NCBI GenBank assembly: GCA_003222065.1
Contig: QHUV01000290.1
Location: 1-9,386 of the forward strand
Reading direction: 5' to 3'
DNA: 9,386 bases
DNA from: Gemmatimonadota bacterium
GTDB lineage: Bacteria > Gemmatimonadota > Gemmatimonadetes > Gemmatimonadales > Gemmatimonadaceae
Numbering within the stretch: position 1 is the first letter of the stretch; each line of letters starts with the position of its first letter. This document shows, piece by piece, positions 5,573 through 9,386 of the stretch. The position numbers and the translations under genes were made by a program. The notes under the pieces were generated by a model that saw only the letters and a list, made by a program, of their open reading frames with translations, was not told where the DNA came from and did no database searches.

Positions 5573-7540
5573 TTAGCACAACGACCGGATCCCCATTGCC
5601 GCCAAAAAGAGCGCGACCACCGCGAATCCGGACAGCAACAGGGTGTCGAAGCGCCGGCCAGCCGACGCGTCGCCGAGTCGTTCTTCCATCGTCCGCACCT
5701 CATATAGCGCCAGCGACGGATCGGCACGCCGCACGGCGCCGCGAATCGCCGGCACCAACGACGCCGGATCGCCTAACGTACGCACCAACACGGCCCGCGA
5801 CGCGTACGTGAACTGTGGATACGGCGTATAGAAATCCGGCTGCATCGGGCGTTCGTCGAGCGATTGATACGCGACGTCGCCGACGATGCCGACGATCTCC
5901 GCCGCCGAGTCCGGTCGATCGAAGTTGCTCCCACCGCCGAACCAGACGCGCTTGCCGATCGGATCCTCGTTAGGGAAGAACCGCTCCGCGGCGATACGAT
6001 TGATGATCGCCACGCGCCGGCTCCCGGGGCGATCGTCGGCGGTGAAGATCCGCCCGCGAAGGAGCGGAACGCCGAGCGCGGTGAAGTGGCCGGGCGCGAC
6101 GTAGTGCCGAAGCACGCCGGGAGCGTCTTCCGGCCGCGGTTGCGGGCGTCCAATGACGTACAGCGTACTGTTCGCGCACCCAGTGCTCGCCGGCGTGCAG
6201 CCGTCGACAGTAACCGCACGGACGCCCGGCACCAGCGAGATCTCGGCGAGCACTCGGTCGATGAGCGACGGTGCGCGCCGCGGCGGGTATTCGACTTCGG
6301 ACGGACGCACCCAGAACGTGAGGAGCCTCGCCGGCTCGAAGCCTAACGGCGCAGCACGCAACCGCCGATACGATTCCGTCATCAGGCCGCTGCCGGCGAG
6401 CAGCATCAGCGCCAACGCCGTCTCCAAGGCCACCATCGCCGAGCGAGCCGTTAGGCGGCGAGGCGAGGCGCCGAGCGTCGCGTTCGGGGCTCCGTCCTTG
6501 AGATCGCGAGACAGCTCGAGACGCTGAGGAAGCAGCGCCGGGAGTGCGGCGCACAATAGCGATGCGAGCACGCTGACGCCGACCGCGAACGCGAAGAAAC
6601 GAAGGTCTACCCGCGGCTCGGCGAATGCCCCGACACTACCGTACATGTTCCGCGGCGCGATGAGCCGCGCCGGCAGCGTCATGAACGGTAGCAGCGCCGC
6701 GGCGAGGATTGCGCCCGCCACGCCGCCCGCGAGGCTCAGAAGCACCCCCTCGCTGAACACGTCGCGGGCGAGATCCCACCGCGTCGCGCCCAGTGCCGAC
6801 CGAATCGCCAGCTCACGCCGGCGGCCGAGCGCACGGGCGATGAGCAAGTTTGCAACGTTCGCGCAGGCGAGCAACAAGAGAAACGCGACGGCGCCTAACA
6901 ACAGCAACACCCATTGACGCTCTTTCGGATCGACGCGCGCGATTCCGGGCGGGATCCAGAGCTCGGCTCTCCCCGTTAGGCCGCCGAATGTCTCCGGCAG
7001 CACGCCGACGATCGTGAACGGCGCGCCATTGATCGCCACGCCACGACCGATGATTCCGCGATCCGCGCCAAATCGGCGATGCCACAGCGCATCACCGAGC
7101 AGCACCTCGGCGCGCGCGACTCCTGCGTCCTTCTCGTCGATCGAGAATCCGGCGCCAAGTGCTGGCTGAACACCCAGCGTCCGGAAGTAGCTGGGAGAAA
7201 CGACCTCCGCCTCGATCGGCTCGGGCTCGCCGTCACCGGTCAGGGTCAGCGCCGATGCGCGAGTGACGCTCGCCAGCTCGCTGAACAGCCAGGGTTGTAC
7301 GGCTCGACGAAGGAGCTGGAAGCGCCGGAACGACCAGCGTTGCCGCTCGACACCGCCCGTCGGCGACTGACGGCTCATGTACACGACTGCCAGCCGATCT
7401 GCTTCGCCAAACGGCGGCGGGCGGAAGAGCGCTGCGTCAACGATCGCGCAGACGGCGGTGCATGCAGCGGTCGCGAGCGCCACTGTCGTTACCACGGCGG
7501 CACCAAGCGGTGTGCGCAGCGTGTGGGCGGCGTTACGCAT
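5573..7540 (-). CDS. ADOP-type FtsX/MacB-like permease 2, internally shortened and C-terminally truncated
   Basis: A 655-aa inner-membrane permease of the same superfamily as permease 1 but a different sequence. TM1 is near 12-36. A first periplasmic region (about 45-200) has SPSYFRTLGVQPALGAGF and WIPPGI. The first FtsX block begins directly after (about 210-232, LLLLGAVAFLLLLACANVAN; then RRELAIRSALGATR at 241-254; TMs about 262-286 and 312-338). A TM near 368-388, a second periplasmic region (about 395-630, with HFTALGVPLLRGRIF and AEIVGIVGDV) and a last TM (about 634-650) follow. Two segments look missing. Between WIPPGI (195-200) and RQWVLLLLGAV (208-218), relatives carry roughly 90-100 residues of the periplasmic core. 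After AVVALFLAAMGIRSLC the protein stops where relatives continue about 130 residues with three more TMs and the second ERELAIR-like loop. No other in-frame start exists upstream of ATG 7540 before a stop. It may be a degenerating gene, yet the frame is open throughout. It diverges from the ROK gene; no ATPase partner is visible. Confidence 0.85.
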   Translation of the reverse strand: MRNAAHTLRTPLGAAVVTTVALATAACTAVCAIVDAALFRPPPFGEADRLAVVYMSRQSPTGGVERQRWSFRRFQLLRRAVQPWLFSELASVTRASALTLTGDGEPEPIEAEVVSPSYFRTLGVQPALGAGFSIDEKDAGVARAEVLLGDALWHRRFGADRGIIGRGVAINGAPFTIVGVLPETFGGLTGRAELWIPPGIARVDPKERQWVLLLLGAVAFLLLLACANVANLLIARALGRRRELAIRSALGATRWDLARDVFSEGVLLSLAGGVAGAILAAALLPFMTLPARLIAPRNMYGSVGAFAEPRVDLRFFAFAVGVSVLASLLCAALPALLPQRLELSRDLKDGAPNATLGASPRRLTARSAMVALETALALMLLAGSGLMTESYRRLRAAPLGFEPARLLTFWVRPSEVEYPPRRAPSLIDRVLAEISLVPGVRAVTVDGCTPASTGCANSTLYVIGRPQPRPEDAPGVLRHYVAPGHFTALGVPLLRGRIFTADDRPGSRRVAIINRIAAERFFPNEDPIGKRVWFGGGSNFDRPDSAAEIVGIVGDVAYQSLDERPMQPDFYTPYPQFTYASRAVLVRTLGDPASLVPAIRGAVRRADPSLALYEVRTMEERLGDASAGRRFDTLLLSGFAVVALFLAAMGIRSLC

Positions 7541-7614
7541 GTCGCTAGGATGCCGGCGCGGCTAAGAGTGCTTGAACGAGCTTCATCGCTCTCGCTTGGA
7601 CGAGCGAAGTCGCT

Positions 7615-7620
7615 TACAAT
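7615..7620 (+). promoter_or_regulatory. Possible -10 box of the ROK-family gene
   Basis: TACAAT matches the sigma-70 -10 consensus at five of six positions and lies 34 nt before the ATG at 7654. No good -35 sits at 16-18 bp; TTGGAC at 7596-7601 is only 13 bp away. An imperfect dyad (TCGCTC 7586-7591 with GAGCGA 7602-7607) just upstream could be an operator. This is the divergent region (7541-7653) shared with permease 2, for which I see no clear boxes. Confidence 0.35.
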
Positions 7621-7653
7621 CGTGAACCACTCAACTCGATACTACATCAGCAA

Positions 7654-8388
7654 ATGCTTCGGGCGAAGAAGCGATCCCCCCCGATGAGGCGGCGCTCGGG
7701 ACCGGCGACGCTCGCCATCGATGTCGGAGGTTCTCATGTGAAAGCGTCCGTTCTCGACAAGAATGGGCGCATGCTCCACGACCGTCTCCGGGTCGATACG
7801 CCAAAGAAGGTTACGCCCCGACAGCTCGTCGGTCTGATCGCGGGACTGATTCCAACTCTTCCGCGGTTCGATCGCGTATCGGTTGGCTTCCCTGGCGTGG
7901 TGAGGAATGGCGTAGTGCTCACCGCTCCCAACCTCGGCACAGATCGCTTTCACCGCTTCAATCTCGCGCGCGCACTGGAGCGTCGTCTTGGCAAGCCGGT
8001 GCGTGTCGAGAACGACGCCGATGTGCAGGGGCTTGCTGTGGTGAAAGGAAAGGGCGTCGAAATGGTCATCACGCTAGGCACGGGTTTTGGCTCATCGATC
8101 TTCATCGACGGGCGCCTCGGTCCGCATCTCGAGCTGGCTCATCACGTGTTTCGTAAAGACAAAACGTACGAAGACGAGCTGGGCGAGGCGGCCCGTGAGC
8201 GCGATGGGGACCAGACCTGGCAGCGTCATGTGCGGGAAGCGATCGAGTCGCTTCGCAACCTCACGAACTTCGACCATCTGTATGTGGGCGGCGGGAACTC
8301 GCGCCTGCTCAACGGGGCGTTGCCGAGAGACGTGAGTGTGGTCTCGAACACAGCGGGAATCCTTGGCGGTGTGCGACTATGGGCCTAG
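7654..8388 (+). CDS. ROK-family sugar kinase, polyphosphate-glucokinase-like
   Basis: A 244-aa cytoplasmic kinase of the ASKHA/ROK fold. Residues 22-30 (IDVGGSHVK) are the phosphate-1 loop; SVGFPGVVRNG (76-86) and TAPNLG (90-95) are typical of the polyphosphate/ATP glucokinase branch. RVENDADVQGLA (117-128) carries the presumed catalytic base D121; ITLGTGFGSSIFIDG (139-153) is the phosphate-2 loop; HLELAHH (158-164) carries the sugar-binding Glu/His; YVGGGNSRLL (210-219) is the adenosine-loop glycine motif. The zinc CxCGxxGC motif of many ROK proteins is absent, as in polyphosphate glucokinases, whose ELGH-type motif it resembles. It probably phosphorylates glucose at C6; whether polyphosphate or ATP is the donor cannot be told. 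Length fits that family (about 240-270). A second in-frame ATG at 7684 (MRRRSGPATLAIDVGG) is a plausible start. No Shine-Dalgarno is obvious at 7654; GAAG at 7664-7670 is a weak candidate for 7684. Confidence 0.86.
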   Translation: MLRAKKRSPPMRRRSGPATLAIDVGGSHVKASVLDKNGRMLHDRLRVDTPKKVTPRQLVGLIAGLIPTLPRFDRVSVGFPGVVRNGVVLTAPNLGTDRFHRFNLARALERRLGKPVRVENDADVQGLAVVKGKGVEMVITLGTGFGSSIFIDGRLGPHLELAHHVFRKDKTYEDELGEAARERDGDQTWQRHVREAIESLRNLTNFDHLYVGGGNSRLLNGALPRDVSVVSNTAGILGGVRLWA

Positions 8389-8401
8389 CAGCGGCGGGAG
8401 T

Positions 8402-8422
8402 CGCGTCCACGGAGCGGACGCG
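8402..8422 (+). terminator. Short hairpin after the ROK gene
   Basis: CGCGTCC (8402-8408) pairs with GGACGCG (8416-8422) across a 7-nt loop, 13 nt after the ROK stop. The position suits a terminator or attenuator, but no T-tract follows and 7-bp GC dyads arise easily at this base composition. Confidence 0.3.
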
Positions 8423-8476
8423 GCATGTCGCCTGCGGGGCAAGACTCATCATTACCTCTCGAGGAGCTCGAGGCCC

Positions 8477-8677
8477 ATGGACGATCGCACGCAGCCGGGT
8501 CGCGACAATGCGCCGCCAACTCGCTCGGCGCCGAGCGCACCAAGCACCGACGATAACTCGCGCAACGGCCGCACCACGGCCGGCGGCGAACGGAGCGCTG
8601 ATACGGACCGTCGATCGTCATCGAGCAAGCAGGCCCTCACTGACCGCGAGCGCAGCGAGCGCTGGCCGGTCGATTAG
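8477..8677 (+). CDS. Possible small hydrophilic, disordered protein of unknown function
   Basis: A 66-aa frame starting at the ATG at 8477, with GAGGAG at 8461-8466 (10 nt upstream) as ribosome-binding site. The product is rich in Ser, Asp, Arg, Thr, Pro and Gly (MDDRTQPGRDNAPPTRSAPS at the start), has no hydrophobic segment, and ends with a helix-prone tail ALTDRERSERWPVD containing the only Trp. About three quarters of third codon positions are G or C, compatible with coding. It follows the ROK gene by 88 nt on the same strand and ends 4 nt from the dinB-like stop on the other strand, leaving no room for a terminator. I do not recognise the family. The same frame is open upstream into the ROK gene, so a chance frame is possible; the start with its ribosome-binding site and the ordered C-terminal tail favour a real gene. 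Confidence 0.5.
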   Translation: MDDRTQPGRDNAPPTRSAPSAPSTDDNSRNGRTTAGGERSADTDRRSSSSKQALTDRERSERWPVD

Positions 8678-8681
8678 GGGA

Positions 8682-9134
8682 TTAGCGGCCCTTTCGTACA
8701 AACCCTATGTAGTCCGTGTAGACAGGCTCGCGCCCTGTCGAGCGCATGACGCGCGCGATCTGGCCGCGATGGTAATGCCCATGCATCGCAACGTGCGTGA
8801 GAATCTCGAGCACGCTGTTGTCAAACTCGTTGCCGGCACTGTTGCGATACCGAACGCGCTGCTGGCGTGCGTCATCAGGACGTCGCAGCAGTTCAGTAAA
8901 GCGTGCGCGATTCTCAGCTTCGAGCGCGGCCATCTCGTCGAGGGAGAGCGACGGCCAGACAGCGACGCGCGCCTTTGTCGCGTCGATGCGCGCGAGCCAC
9001 AAATGCTCGGCGGCGACGATGTGCGCGAACAGTCGCTGCGTGTCCGCATCCGGCGGCTGCCGCCGCAGTTCGGCGACTAACTCGTCATGCGCCCACCACA
9101 TGTGCGAATAGAGCTTTTCTAGCAGATCTGCCAT
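8682..9134 (-). CDS. DinB-family four-helix-bundle protein (putative metal-dependent hydrolase/thiol transferase)
   Basis: A 150-aa protein with the DinB/YfiT fold. The N-terminal helix has HMWWAHDELVAEL (11-23). The metal-binding triad is visible as H44 in HIVAAEHLWLARI (38-50) and H118/H122 in HVAMHGHYHRGQIARVM (114-130), the usual H...HxxxH arrangement for Ni/Zn/Fe. The C-terminal DYIGFVRKGR matches the 'DY..F' end common in the family. Members include bacillithiol/mycothiol-dependent S-transferases and maleylpyruvate isomerase-like enzymes; most are uncharacterised, and 'DinB' refers to DNA-damage induction in Bacillus, not to DNA polymerase IV. Nothing shows the substrate. Length is normal. 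The ATG at 9134 has no clear Shine-Dalgarno. It lies downstream of the DUF5916-like gene on the same strand but is separated by the 9143-9209 hairpin. It has one TTA codon (L19), the only TTA in the window's genes not inside a GTTAGGC heptamer. Confidence 0.88.
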   Translation of the reverse strand: MADLLEKLYSHMWWAHDELVAELRRQPPDADTQRLFAHIVAAEHLWLARIDATKARVAVWPSLSLDEMAALEAENRARFTELLRRPDDARQQRVRYRNSAGNEFDNSVLEILTHVAMHGHYHRGQIARVMRSTGREPVYTDYIGFVRKGR

Positions 9135-9142
9135 GAAGCGCC

Positions 9143-9209
9143 GAGGTGTTAGGTGCTAGGTGTTAGAGGGGTGCGGCCGCTGAACCTAGCACCTAACACC
9201 TAGCACCTC
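9143..9209. repeat. Heptad-repeat hairpin (GGTGTTA/GGTGCTA units) between DUF5916-like and dinB-like genes
   Basis: The left arm consists of heptads GGTGTTA, GGTGCTA, GGTGTTA (9145-9165); the right arm is their near reverse complement CCTAGCA, CCTAACA, CCTAGCA (9185-9205, then CCTC). Bases 9143-9166 pair with 9186-9209 as a 24-bp stem with two G-T wobbles and one C-A mismatch; the 19-nt loop contains the palindrome GCGGCCGC (9173-9180). It starts 7 nt after the DUF5916-like stop (minus strand) and 9 nt before the dinB-like ATG, so it can end transcription of the first and shape the leader of the second. The internally periodic arms suggest a dispersed intergenic repeat, not a simple terminator. 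Confidence 0.75.
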
Positions 9210-9215
9210 TAAAGG

Positions 9216-9386
9216 TCACATCCTCAACAGGTAGCTGGCTTTCACGAAAAACCCATCATTCACGCGACGCAGCCGCGAAAAGGCGAGCGGATCATCCTCC
9301 GTTAGGCTGCTTCCATAGCCGGCGAAGAACACCGTACCCGGCGTCGGCCGATACGAGAACAGCCAATCGACGCGGAAGGCCGTGGT
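9216..9386 (-). CDS. C-terminal end of a DUF5916-like outer-membrane beta-barrel protein
   Basis: The last 56 codons and stop of a gene entering from the right edge. The translation begins TTAFRVDWLFSYRPTPGTVF, then FAGYGSSLTEDDP, and ends NDGFFVKASYLLRM. Alternating aromatic/hydrophobic strands (FRVDWLFSY, GTVFFAGYGSS, GFFVKASYLLR) are those of terminal beta-barrel strands. The pattern 'P.PGTVFFAGYGSS' followed by 'R..DGFFVK.SYLFR' is what I associate with DUF5916 proteins (often annotated with an N-terminal carbohydrate-binding family 9 domain), large outer-membrane proteins abundant in Gemmatimonadota and relatives. The N-terminal part is outside the window. A GCCTAAC heptamer (9301-9307 on plus) encodes its S-L-T with a CTA codon. 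Confidence 0.75.
   Translation of the reverse strand, partial: TTAFRVDWLFSYRPTPGTVFFAGYGSSLTEDDPLAFSRLRRVNDGFFVKASYLLRM

Larger units (their letters stand above)
950..9307. repeat. Dispersed heptamer GTTAGGC/GCCTAAC, 15 exact copies
   Basis: GTTAGGC on plus at 950, 1348, 1978, 2267, 2471, 3445, 6450, 6975 and 9301; GCCTAAC on plus at 4029, 4163, 5473, 5771, 6341 and 6893. One-base variants GTTAGGT (2855) and GTTAGGG (5969) also occur, and the GTTAGG core recurs in the 9143-9209 hairpin. In GTTAGGC orientation 12 of 15 are preceded by C, and the others by T. At about 62 % GC, roughly one copy on both strands would be expected by chance in this length. All lie in genes (one spans a stop codon), in all three frames, and none occurs between 6982 and 9300. 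Confidence 0.85.

Noticed and set aside
1567..7540. A complete ABC exporter system made of the two permeases
   Set aside because: No gene with Walker A/B or the LSGGQ signature is present; the permeases are separated, on independent units, and each is truncated.
7541..7653. Full sigma-70 promoter using TTGGAC (7596) and TACAAT (7615)
   Set aside because: The spacer is 13 bp, too short for a normal promoter; only the -10 box is kept, at low confidence.
9145..9205. CRISPR array or telomere-like repeat
   Set aside because: Heptads are contiguous without spacers and the two arms are opposed, forming a hairpin; no cas gene and no run long enough for a telomere-like array.

Overview
The window is GC-rich (about 60-65 % by eye) and every clear gene is bacterial. 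It combines two 'orphan' MacB/FtsX-type permeases of the ADOP kind with no ATPase beside them, a DUF5916-type outer-membrane protein C-terminus, a twin-arginine-exported epimerase-like protein and an S15/CocE-type exported hydrolase. That mix points to Gemmatimonadota, or less likely Acidobacteriota. The assignment rests on gene content only. No rRNA, tRNA, CRISPR array, transposase or phage gene was seen.

Layout, left to right: (1) 1-229, minus, start of a secreted CocE/NonD-type hydrolase running off the left edge. (2) 341-1513, plus, Tat-signal NAD-dependent epimerase/dehydratase-like protein, ending at a hairpin (1516-1546). (3) 4439 down to 1567, minus, a two-gene operon with an ATGA overlap: a small SAM-dependent methyltransferase, then ADOP permease 1, whose 3' end lies in an 18-bp tandem repeat. 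(4) 4459-5478, plus, divergent from the methyltransferase, a membrane protein with a degenerate HD-GYP-like domain. (5) 5485-5558, a perfect 30-bp inverted repeat between convergent genes. (6) 7540 down to 5573, minus, ADOP permease 2, internally shortened and C-terminally truncated. (7) 7654-8388, plus, a ROK-family kinase close to polyphosphate glucokinases, followed by a possible 66-aa disordered protein (8477-8677). (8) 9134 down to 8682, minus, a DinB-fold protein. (9) 9143-9209, a hairpin built from GGTGTTA/GGTGCTA heptads. (10) 9386 down to 9216, minus, the C-terminus of a DUF5916-like beta-barrel protein.

Apart from the methyltransferase-permease pair, the genes look like independent single-gene units in alternating orientation, with hairpins at most 3' junctions. 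I do not see a coherent new multigene system. The most unusual signal is at DNA level: the heptamer GTTAGGC/GCCTAAC occurs 15 times (plus close variants), in all three reading frames and across unrelated genes. It accounts for five of the six TTA leucine codons I counted. Second, both permeases have lost their C-terminal membrane segments, each ending at or beside a repeat.
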